DNA of 5,209 bases from Desulfobacterales bacterium (GTDB lineage Bacteria; Desulfobacterota; Desulfobacteria; Desulfobacterales; DAOWNP01): contig JASFBI010000179.1 in NCBI GenBank assembly GCA_030149595.1, forward strand, positions 1-5,209. The letters run 5' to 3'. Positions 1-4,766 of this stretch are shown piece after piece; position 1 is the stretch's first letter, and each line of letters opens with the position of its first letter. The position numbers and the translations under genes are program-made. The notes below the pieces were generated by a model, which saw nothing but the letters and a program-made list of their open reading frames with translations, did no database searches and had not been told where the DNA came from.

Positions 1-30
1 GTTTTCTTTTGAGAATCAGCAGCTGCTTTT

Positions 31-1005
31 ATGGCTGCAAAAGATGCGGATTTAAACCGGTCTATGTTAAATAGAGCAGGGCTTTTTTTAGGGACAGGAC
101 CCAATCTTGATATAGGTGGTGAATTTTATAGTGCAGGCAATGGACATATTGATAAACAAAATCTTCTTGCATTATGGATGTTGAGATTTTTACCAAATAC
201 ACCTGCTTCAATTATAGCAAAACTTCTTGATATACATGGAGAAAACAGTACAATAAACACAGCATGTACAGCTTCTCTTCAGGCAATAGGAGAAGGTTTT
301 AGAAGAGTAAAAGATGGTCGGGCTGATATCGTACTGGCAGGTGGAGGAGATTCAAGAATAAACCATGGTGCAGTTCTTGGTTATGATATGGCACAAGCTC
401 TTTATTCCGGAAAGGGTGATCCTTTAAAGGCTGTTCGGCCTTTTGATATGAAAAGATCAGGTTTTGTCTCTGGTGAAGGAGCTGCTGTCTTTGTCATAGA
501 AGAATTTGAACATGCAAAAAAAAGGGGTGCTGATATTTTGGGAGAAATTTGTGGGTTTGGCACTTCTTTGGATGGATATTCCATGACAGCACCAGATCCT
601 TGCGGAAGATGGGCTGCATTAGCGATAGAGTCAGCTTTATCAGAAGCTGTGATAAACAGAGATCAAATTGATCTGATTTTTGCACATGGTACAAGTACCC
701 CTGTAAATGACAAAACAGAAGCAGATCTCATAGCGCGGGTTTTTTGCCATAACCCTCCATATGTAACAGCAATTAAATCATGGATAGGGCATCTTGCTGC
801 AGGATGCGGAGCAGTTGAGCTTGCTGCAGGACTTTCTATTATAAAGCATAAGTATGTGCCTGAAATAAGAAATTTAAACAAGGCCTGCAATAAAAAAGTG
901 AATTTTATTAAAGAGCCTTTTGATTTTACTTCTAAGTTTATGCTAATAGAAAACTTTGGTTTTGGCGGGCAGAATTGTGTGCTTGTTGTAAAAAATATAG
1001 TTTAG
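31..1005 (+). CDS. Beta-ketoacyl-ACP synthase, FabF/KAS II-like (N-terminus missing)
   Basis: This is a condensing enzyme of the thiolase fold. It would extend an acyl-ACP by two carbons with malonyl-ACP in the cytoplasm. Counting from Met at 31, the catalytic Cys is C79 in NTACTAS, the two catalytic His are H219 in AHGTSTP and H254 in IGHLAAGCGAVE, K249 lies in IKSWIGH, and the glycine-rich FGFGGQN loop is at 309-315. The triad is therefore complete. E. coli FabF has 413 residues with its Cys near 163, so about 80 N-terminal residues are missing. Codons 13-30 (ESAAAF) still look like the family helix that precedes GTGP, yet TGA at 10-12 closes the frame and no Shine-Dalgarno precedes 31. The true start is probably upstream, and the gene is interrupted, frameshifted or misread there. 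The next gene begins 27 nt after the stop. The fold assignment is secure; the substrate is unknown. Specialised synthases of aryl-polyene type are an alternative to a housekeeping FabF. Confidence 0.88.
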   Translation: MAAKDADLNRSMLNRAGLFLGTGPNLDIGGEFYSAGNGHIDKQNLLALWMLRFLPNTPASIIAKLLDIHGENSTINTACTASLQAIGEGFRRVKDGRADIVLAGGGDSRINHGAVLGYDMAQALYSGKGDPLKAVRPFDMKRSGFVSGEGAAVFVIEEFEHAKKRGADILGEICGFGTSLDGYSMTAPDPCGRWAALAIESALSEAVINRDQIDLIFAHGTSTPVNDKTEADLIARVFCHNPPYVTAIKSWIGHLAAGCGAVELAAGLSIIKHKYVPEIRNLNKACNKKVNFIKEPFDFTSKFMLIENFGFGGQNCVLVVKNIV

Positions 1006-1032
1006 TTTTAACTCCAGTAATACAAGGAAGTA

Positions 1033-1518
1033 ATGATTTACAGGAAGATTAATACAAATTTACCTGATTTTGTCATGATTGATAAAATAACAAAAATTGA
1101 TGACAAAACTATTTGGAGTGAGAAATATTTTCACGAATTAAAACATTATCAGGTAATAGAGTTTTTAGCTCAAACAGGTGCATTTCATTTACGTTATATA
1201 AATGGGTTTAACAAGCATGCTTTCTTATTATCAGTAGCATCGTTTAGCTGTTTAAATATTGGTAAATTAAGCGGAAAATGCCAGTTAAAAGGAGCTGTAT
1301 CGGCAAAAAGCGATTTTGCATGCTCATATAAATTTACTTGTAAGAGTGGGGAGATTACGGGTGATTTTATGTTTGCCTTAAAAGAGTATGATCATGTTTA
1401 TAAAAAAGAGATATTAAAACCTTATTATAAAAAGGTGTTTTCATGTTTACTGAAAGATTTGCCGCAAAGCTTTTATCCAAAAAAAAGGAAGGGCTTTACA
1501 GGAAACCTGTTAATGTAG
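1033..1518 (+). CDS. Hotdog-fold 3-hydroxyacyl-ACP dehydratase-like protein (FabZ/ApeP type)
   Basis: The product is a 161-residue soluble protein with no signal peptide. Its layout fits a FabZ/FabA/ApeP hotdog domain: LPDFVMIDKI near residues 10-19 corresponds to the family's P-x-x-MLLVDR start, and VIEFLAQTGA at 41-50 corresponds to the central helix IEALAQ with its acidic residue (E43). The rest is a beta-rich sheet region up to about residue 121. The FabZ catalytic segment HFPGxPxMPG is absent; only FHELKHY (H34, H38) stands there, as in ApeP-like proteins that lack the full motif. The likely role is dehydrating a 3-hydroxyacyl-ACP or binding an acyl thioester for the neighbouring synthase. 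The start at 1033 has AAGGAAG at 1024-1030. The C-terminal tail, about residues 137-161, is basic and overlaps the next gene by 76 nt, so the natural domain probably ends before it. The function is inferred from fold and context, and the specificity is unknown. Confidence 0.62.
   Translation: MIYRKINTNLPDFVMIDKITKIDDKTIWSEKYFHELKHYQVIEFLAQTGAFHLRYINGFNKHAFLLSVASFSCLNIGKLSGKCQLKGAVSAKSDFACSYKFTCKSGEITGDFMFALKEYDHVYKKEILKPYYKKVFSCLLKDLPQSFYPKKRKGFTGNLLM
1431..1437 (+). promoter_or_regulatory. Ribosome binding site supporting the overlapping start at 1443
   Basis: AAAGGTG lies five bases before ATG 1443, inside the upstream dehydratase-like gene. It supports the start that yields the full BioF-type N-terminus, and it suggests translational coupling across the overlap. 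Confidence 0.5.
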
Positions 1519-2576
1519 GTAAAAGGCGTGGTAAATATATCTATATAAACAACCGTAAAGTAGTTAATTTTGCTTCCAATGATTATTTAGGACTTGGGGT
1601 AGATAGGGAAATATCTGAAAAAGTTTCACAGAATTTTTTAAAATATAGAAACAGTTCTTCTTCATCCCGTCTTGTTTCAGGAAATTTTTCTATTATCACA
1701 GAAGCTGAAAAAGAGTATGCAAACTATTTTGGTTTTTGTGATGCCCTTTTTTTTCCCAGTGGATACCAGGCAAATCTGGCACTGTTTTCAGGTCTTTTTT
1801 CTTCTAAAGATTCTCTTTTTTTTGACAAACATGTCCATGCAAGCTGTGTTAAAGGAATGGTGCTTTCTAATGCAGATTGCTTTGGATATAATCATAACAG
1901 TATTAGTCATCTGGAAAAAAGACTTATTGATAAAAGGTCAGAATATACGGCAGTTGTAACAGAGTCTCTTTTTAGCATGGATGGTGATTTTATAAAAAAG
2001 GAAGAGTATACAGCACTTAGGGCAAAATATGGGTTTTTAAGTGTTATTGATGCTGCTCACTCTTTGGGTGCTGTAGGGGAAAAGGGCTGTGGGCAGATAG
2101 ATGAAATTGCAGATGTAGGTGTTGGGACTTTTGGTAAGGCATTTGGTTTTTTTGGAGCTTTTTTGCTGTTACCTGCAAAATTTAAAGAGTATCTTTTTAA
2201 TTTTGCATCTCCTCTGATATATTCAACAGCACTTCCTGAGGCACATGCAGTCTCTGTAATGGATATTTTGCAGATTATATCTAAAGCTGATGAAAAGCGC
2301 TGCATATTAAAGGATCTAAGTGTCAGAATGAAACATGGCCTTAATGATTTTGGATTTAAAGTTAAAGGAGATGCTCATATAATTTCTATTATTATGGGAA
2401 ATTCTGCAAAAGCTCTTAAAACATCACAAGATCTTATTGAAAAAGGGTATTTTGTTCTTTCTGCCAGATATCCTACAGTTCCATTCAATAAAGCTGTTTT
2501 AAGAATTGGAATGACAGCGTTGCATACAAAAGAGGATGTAGATGGATTTATAAATGCTTTGTCAGATTTAAGGTAA
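1443..2576 (+). CDS. bioF: Alpha-oxoamine synthase, probable 8-amino-7-oxononanoate synthase (BioF-like)
   Basis: This is a PLP-dependent fold-type I enzyme of 377 residues (E. coli BioF has 384). The family condenses an acyl thioester with an amino acid and releases CO2; BioF uses pimeloyl-ACP or -CoA and L-alanine in biotin synthesis. Visible landmarks are NFASNDYLGL (42-51), H132 in the DKHVHAS segment that stacks on PLP, FSMDGD (177-182), D203 and H206 in VIDAAHSLG, and Schiff-base K232 in GTFGKAFG. LIYSTALP (258-265), YPTVP (343-347) and the C-terminal RIGMTALHTKEDVD also fit. LIYST-x-LP and PTVP are closer to BioF than to serine palmitoyltransferase, KBL or ALAS. The canonical D-[DE]-A-H is D-A-A-H here. 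Translation starts inside the upstream gene, and the N-terminus (LLSKKKEGLYR) matches the family, so that start is credible. No other biotin gene is in the window. The adjacent ketosynthase and dehydratase leave open a different long-chain acyl substrate, as in CqsA- or PigH-type enzymes. Confidence 0.8.
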   Translation: MFTERFAAKLLSKKKEGLYRKPVNVGKRRGKYIYINNRKVVNFASNDYLGLGVDREISEKVSQNFLKYRNSSSSSRLVSGNFSIITEAEKEYANYFGFCDALFFPSGYQANLALFSGLFSSKDSLFFDKHVHASCVKGMVLSNADCFGYNHNSISHLEKRLIDKRSEYTAVVTESLFSMDGDFIKKEEYTALRAKYGFLSVIDAAHSLGAVGEKGCGQIDEIADVGVGTFGKAFGFFGAFLLLPAKFKEYLFNFASPLIYSTALPEAHAVSVMDILQIISKADEKRCILKDLSVRMKHGLNDFGFKVKGDAHIISIIMGNSAKALKTSQDLIEKGYFVLSARYPTVPFNKAVLRIGMTALHTKEDVDGFINALSDLR

Positions 2577-2580
2577 AAAT

Positions 2581-2632
2581 ACAGATGGCTATATATAATT
2601 TATTTAGTGCCTGAACCAAAGCTGTTTTTTTT
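2581..2632 (+). terminator. Possible weak terminator after the bioF-like gene
   Basis: A run of eight T at 2625-2632 is preceded by short complementary blocks: ACAG 2581-2584 with CTGT 2622-2625, and GGC 2587-2589 with GCC 2609-2611. The stem is discontinuous and weak, so this is only a candidate. The hairpin at 2649-2708 is the stronger structure in the same gap. Confidence 0.22.
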
Positions 2633-2648
2633 CGTCAGTCTCTCTGTC

Positions 2649-2711
2649 AGATAAAAACTTTAATTCTCAAAATACGGAAGTGTATTCCTACGGTTAAAAT
2701 TTTGATCTTCC
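2649..2711 (+). repeat. Intergenic hairpin element, copy A
   Basis: This imperfect inverted repeat pairs 2649-2665 with 2692-2708: 13 Watson-Crick pairs, two G-U pairs and two mismatches over 17 positions. The inner part has a short GGAA/TTCC hairpin (2676-2679 with 2685-2688). The same arms, AAAACTTTAAT (2654-2664) and TTTTGATCTT (2700-2709), recur in copy B at 4205-4215 and 4251-4260. The core is 62 nt in both copies. It lies 73 nt after the bioF-like stop. Here the 3' arm is followed by CTTCC rather than a T-run, so it is a poorer terminator than copy B. It could be a REP-like repeat, a degenerate terminator or a small regulatory element. Confidence 0.6.
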
Positions 2712-2787
2712 TTGGTCTTAACAAGTAAGTCACAGTTTTTGTTCGGATACTATATTAATAGAGATTTAATGAAAAACAGGATTTTAC

Positions 2788-2815
2788 TTGTTTTTTATTA
2801 AATAAATTTGATATT
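2788..2815 (+). promoter_or_regulatory. Candidate promoter directly upstream of rlmE
   Basis: TTGTTT (2788-2793), a 16-nt spacer and GATATT (2810-2815) resemble a weak sigma-70 promoter. A start point about seven bases downstream would fall at the ATG, giving a leaderless or nearly leaderless mRNA. That would fit the absence of a Shine-Dalgarno. The region is so AT-rich that chance matches are expected. Confidence 0.25.
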
Positions 2816-2822
2816 TATTTAA
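2798..2822. repeat. Perfect 10-bp inverted repeat abutting the rlmE start
   Basis: TTAAATAAAT (2798-2807) and ATTTATTTAA (2813-2822) are exact reverse complements around a 5-nt centre, ending one base before ATG 2824. The repeat is made only of A and T, so chance is possible. Its position over the candidate -10 box would suit an operator. Confidence 0.4.
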
Positions 2823-2823
2823 A

Positions 2824-3414
2824 ATGAAGAGACAAAATAAAAACAGATGGGAAGATTCTTATTCACGTAATGCAAAAAAAAACTCCTATCCTGCAAGATC
2901 GGTATATAAATTAGAAGAGGTTCAAAAAAAATTTAAAGTTATCAAAAAAGGAGACAGGGTTCTTGATCTGGGTTGTTATCCTGGTTCATGGTTGTTGTAT
3001 GCGGCTAAATTAACTGGTAAATCCGGTTATGTTGTAGGTATAGACAAACAAAAAGTAAAAATAGATCTTCCGGAAAATGTGAAAGTTTATTGTGAAGATA
3101 TTTATAATACGCTGAATTTTTTTGGGGATAAAGAGCGTTTTAGTATTATAATCAGTGATATGGCTCCTGATACAACAGGGTCTAAATTTACAGATGCTGT
3201 AAGATCTTTTGAGCTAAGTAATAAGGCTTTAGATATGACAGATGGCTTGCTTGATAGAGGGGGGAACTTTGTTTGTAAAATTTTTCAGGGAGAAGATTTT
3301 GAAGAATTTTATAAAAAGGTTGGGTTGTCTTTTAAACAGAAAAAAATATTTAAGCCTCAGAGTTCACGTAAATCAAGCAGGGAAATATATGTTGTTGGAT
3401 TGGGTAAAAAATAG
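2824..3414 (+). CDS. rlmE: 23S rRNA (uridine-2'-O-)methyltransferase RlmE (RrmJ/FtsJ)
   Basis: RlmE is an S-adenosylmethionine-dependent methyltransferase. In E. coli it methylates the 2'-OH of U2552 in the A-loop of 23S rRNA late in 50S assembly. The protein has 196 residues (E. coli 209) and is one Rossmann-like domain. SAM motif I is [11 protein letters not shown] (47-57). The K-D-K-E tetrad of the family is visible as K29 in [10 protein letters not shown]112 in SDMAPD, K152 in CKIFQGEDF and E187 in SSREIYVVG, so it should be active. The basic N-terminus ([18 protein letters not shown]) fits the usual family start and supports ATG 2824, although no Shine-Dalgarno precedes it. It forms a tight pair with yebC: the rlmE stop lies within the yebC ribosome binding site. 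Confidence 0.95.
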   Translation: MKRQNKNRWEDSYSRNAKKNSYPARSVYKLEEVQKKFKVIKKGDRVLDLGCYPGSWLLYAAKLTGKSGYVVGIDKQKVKIDLPENVKVYCEDIYNTLNFFGDKERFSIIISDMAPDTTGSKFTDAVRSFELSNKALDMTDGLLDRGGNFVCKIFQGEDFEEFYKKVGLSFKQKKIFKPQSSRKSSREIYVVGLGKK

Positions 3415-3420
3415 GAGGAG
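3413..3420 (+). promoter_or_regulatory. Strong Shine-Dalgarno for yebC overlapping the rlmE stop
   Basis: AGGAGGAG at 3413-3420 begins in the TAG stop of rlmE (3412-3414) and sits just before ATG 3423. It is the strongest ribosome binding site in the window. It contrasts with the absent sites before rlmE and the lipoprotein gene, and it implies coupled translation of rlmE and yebC. Confidence 0.85.
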
Positions 3421-3422
3421 AT

Positions 3423-4154
3423 ATGTCCGGGCATAGTAAATGGTCAACTATTAAACATAAAAAAGGAATTCAGGACGCAAAACGGGGTAAGATTTTTACA
3501 AAACTGATAAAAGAGATAACAGTTGCGGCTAAAATAGGTGGTGGGGATCCAGCTGCAAATCCACGCTTAAGAGCAGCTATATTGACTGCAAAAGGGGAAA
3601 ATCTTCCCAAAGATAAAGTAGAGAGAGCCATAAAAAAAGGAACTGGAGGTTTAGAAGGTGCCAACTATGAAGATATTGCGTATGAAGGCTATGGTCCTGG
3701 CGGAGCAGCTGTTTTAATTGAATCTCTCACGGATAATAAAAACAGGGCAGTAGCTGATATAAGACATATTTTCAGTAAATGTGCAGGAAATCTTGGTGAA
3801 AACGGATGTGTTGGCTGGATGTTTGATAAAAAAGGGCTGGTTGTTATAAATACTGCTGATGTTGACGAAGAAGTTCTTATGGAGATAGCAATTGATGCTG
3901 GTGCTGAAGATGTCAAAGTCGAAGAAGATGTTTTTGAGGTTATTACCGAGCCTGCTGATTTTGAGGCTGTAAAATCAGCCATAGAAGCTGCCGGAGTTTC
4001 ATATATTGTAGCAGAAGTAACTATGCTGCCCCAGACAATGGCAGAGTTAAAAGGAAAAGAAGCTGAGCAGATGGTAAGGCTAATGGATATGTTAGATGAT
4101 TGTGAAGATGTTCAGAAGGTATACACAAATGCAGATATTCCTGATGATATATAG
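3423..4154 (+). CDS. yebC: YebC/TACO1-family translation factor
   Basis: This is a complete 243-residue member of the YebC/TACO1 family, the usual length. The hallmark N-terminus [20 protein letters not shown] is present, followed by the basic helix-rich domain with [12 protein letters not shown] (46-57), [17 protein letters not shown] (60-76) and [22 protein letters not shown] (87-108). Two alpha/beta domains complete the protein. Older annotation calls the family a transcriptional regulator. Later work on bacterial members and mitochondrial TACO1 supports a ribosome-associated role in translating difficult stretches such as polyproline. The gene follows rlmE by eight bases with a strong ribosome binding site, which fits a translation-related operon. 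In many bacteria ruvC follows yebC; here a 612-nt non-coding stretch does. Confidence 0.96.
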   Translation: MSGHSKWSTIKHKKGIQDAKRGKIFTKLIKEITVAAKIGGGDPAANPRLRAAILTAKGENLPKDKVERAIKKGTGGLEGANYEDIAYEGYGPGGAAVLIESLTDNKNRAVADIRHIFSKCAGNLGENGCVGWMFDKKGLVVINTADVDEEVLMEIAIDAGAEDVKVEEDVFEVITEPADFEAVKSAIEAAGVSYIVAEVTMLPQTMAELKGKEAEQMVRLMDMLDDCEDVQKVYTNADIPDDI

Positions 4155-4199
4155 AAGCTTAATGAAAAATATCTTTTTGCCTATGATTCTTTATGTACC

Positions 4200-4264
4200 A
4201 GGTCAAAACTTTAATACTTTAAAACAGGGTAATGTCATTTTTCTTTAAGGTTTTGATCTTTTTT
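4200..4264 (+). terminator. Intergenic hairpin element, copy B; likely yebC terminator
   Basis: Positions 4200-4214 pair with 4245-4259 over 15 bp, with two G-U pairs and no mismatch. The loop is 30 nt and the 3' arm runs into six T at 4259-4264. It begins 46 nt after the yebC stop, so intrinsic termination is the simplest reading, although the loop is large. It shares arms, core length and part of the loop (GG-A-TGT) with copy A at 2649-2711. Where the copies differ in the stem, pairing is kept or improved, for example A2653 opposite G2704 becomes C4204-G4255. Confidence 0.6.
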
Positions 4265-4272
4265 AGCATAAG

Positions 4273-4301
4273 TTGTCAAAAAGTGTACAAAATTTGATAT
4301 T
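4273..4301 (+). promoter_or_regulatory. Candidate promoter in the yebC downstream region
   Basis: TTGTCA (4273-4278) and GATATT (4296-4301) are separated by 17 nt, a fair sigma-70 match. Transcription would begin near 4308 and read through the non-coding region towards the lipoprotein gene. A start there would cut into the Shine-Dalgarno-like GGAG of the micro-ORF, so the two readings do not fit together well. Confidence 0.3.
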
Positions 4302-4315
4302 TTTTTGGAGATTTT

Positions 4316-4354
4316 ATGAAAAATTTATACCTTTTTATATCTAAAGGTGTATAA
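4316..4354 (+). CDS. Possible 12-codon micro-ORF
   Basis: ATG at 4316 is preceded by GGAG (4307-4310) at good spacing and encodes MKNLYLFISKGV before TAA. The ORF contains an inverted repeat, ACCTTT (4329-4334) with AAAGGT (4343-4348). It could be a leader peptide, but a frame this short with such a site is easily random. No function can be assigned. Confidence 0.15.
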   Translation: MKNLYLFISKGV

Positions 4355-4477
4355 TAAAGAACATATAATTATGTAAATAGACAGATTAAAATAGATGTCT
4401 TTGTAGATTGTTTTATAAACTACCCCTTCTGTTTTTTTAAGAATAGATTAACTTTTGCTGATTTAATTTATACTAAA

Positions 4478-4598
4478 TTGGTAAAAATCAAAGCAAATCG
4501 ACTTTTTTTTTATAAATATAGCCTGTTTTTTTTAAAGATATCGCATATTATTGGCTTAATATTTGCACTTTTTCTTAAATTTGTTAGGTTTTTACCAA
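4478..4598 (+). repeat. Nested long-range inverted repeat
   Basis: TTGGTAAAAATC (4478-4489) pairs with GGTTTTTACCAA (4587-4598) over 12 positions with one G-U. Inside it, GCAAAT (4493-4498) pairs with ATTTGC (4561-4566), and AGCC (4520-4523) with GGCT (4553-4556). The helices are nested in order, so a single folded RNA of about 121 nt is possible. The inner helices are short and AT-rich. Confidence 0.35.
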
Positions 4599-4643
4599 AG
4601 TTGAGTATTAGAAATATTAGTTATCTGCTGTTGTTTTGTGGTT

Positions 4644-4677
4644 AAAATAATAATTTGTTATGGCTAATTATTATTTT
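4644..4677. repeat. Perfect 12-bp inverted repeat upstream of the lipoprotein gene
   Basis: AAAATAATAATT (4644-4655) and AATTATTATTTT (4666-4677) are exact reverse complements with a 10-nt loop. A second hairpin, GCTAA (4663-4667) with TTAGC (4677-4681), uses part of the same 3' arm and is followed by a run of eight T. The two folds would exclude each other. Confidence 0.45.
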
Positions 4678-4702
4678 TAGCTTGTTTTTTTTATTAATTT
4701 TT

Positions 4703-4739
4703 AGAGAGCTTTGATAGGTTGTTATATTTTAAGCTTTCT
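4703..4739 (+). repeat. 9-bp imperfect hairpin before the lipoprotein gene
   Basis: AGAGAGCTT (4703-4711) pairs with AAGCTTTCT (4731-4739), with one G-U and a 19-nt loop. The 3' arm falls in the spacer of the candidate promoter at 4719-4746, so it might be a binding-site dyad rather than an RNA structure. Confidence 0.3.
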
Positions 4740-4746
4740 TAATAAT
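4719..4746 (+). promoter_or_regulatory. Candidate promoter of the lipoprotein gene
   Basis: TTGTTA (4719-4724), a 16-nt spacer and AATAAT (4741-4746) give a reasonable sigma-70-like match, five of six at the -10. The start point would be near 4753, leaving a leader of about 14 nt without a Shine-Dalgarno. Confidence 0.35.
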
Positions 4747-4766
4747 CTCCCATCTAAATTTTTCTT

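Larger units (their letters stand above)
4155..4766. other. Long AT-rich intergenic region with multiple inverted repeats
   Basis: No convincing protein gene of normal size is visible on either strand. Contents in order: hairpin copy B with a T-run (4200-4264), a promoter-like pair (4273-4301), a possible 12-codon ORF with a Shine-Dalgarno (4316-4354), and a perfect TATAAT (4350-4355) with no good -35. A nested inverted repeat (4478-4598), a 12-bp perfect inverted repeat (4644-4677), a further hairpin (4703-4739) and a promoter-like pair before the lipoprotein gene follow. T-tracts of six to nine bases recur throughout. It may be a long regulatory leader, an unrecognised RNA gene or decayed DNA; the sequence alone does not decide. 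Confidence 0.7.

Noticed and set aside
10..38. TGA at 10-12 as a selenocysteine codon, with a downstream stem GCAGCT/GGCTGC (19-24 with 33-38)
   Set aside because: The loop lies only about 13-20 nt after the TGA, at or below the usual bacterial SECIS distance. The aligned position in FabF is an ordinary helix residue with no conserved Cys. A mutation, frameshift or sequence error is more likely.
402..890. Three minus-strand open frames opposite the ketosynthase (402-584, 494-694, 663-890)
   Set aside because: They lie opposite a clearly conserved gene and their products have no recognisable family features.
1672..1959. Plus-strand 95-codon frame inside the bioF-like gene
   Set aside because: It is an out-of-frame shadow of a conserved region holding PLP-enzyme motifs; its hydrophobic look comes from the T-rich codons of the real frame.
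2057..2305. Minus-strand frame opposite the bioF-like gene
   Set aside because: It is a shadow of the PLP-lysine region, with no ribosome binding site and no family features.
2634..2650. Direct repeat of GTCAG around TCTCTCT as an attachment or regulator site
   Set aside because: Five-base repeats 12 nt apart are expected by chance, and no integrase or partner site is visible.
3242..3436. Plus-strand frame overlapping the end of rlmE and the start of yebC
   Set aside because: It is out of frame with both conserved genes and would span their junction; its product is a frame-shifted reading of RlmE motifs.
3470..3982. Two minus-strand frames opposite yebC
   Set aside because: They are Ser/Ala/Pro-rich shadow translations opposite a full-length conserved gene.
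4490..4700. Recurrent T-tracts as phased, intrinsically curved DNA
   Set aside because: Only one pair of tracts (centres near 4507 and 4529) is about two helical turns apart; the rest show no regular phasing, so base composition is enough to explain them.
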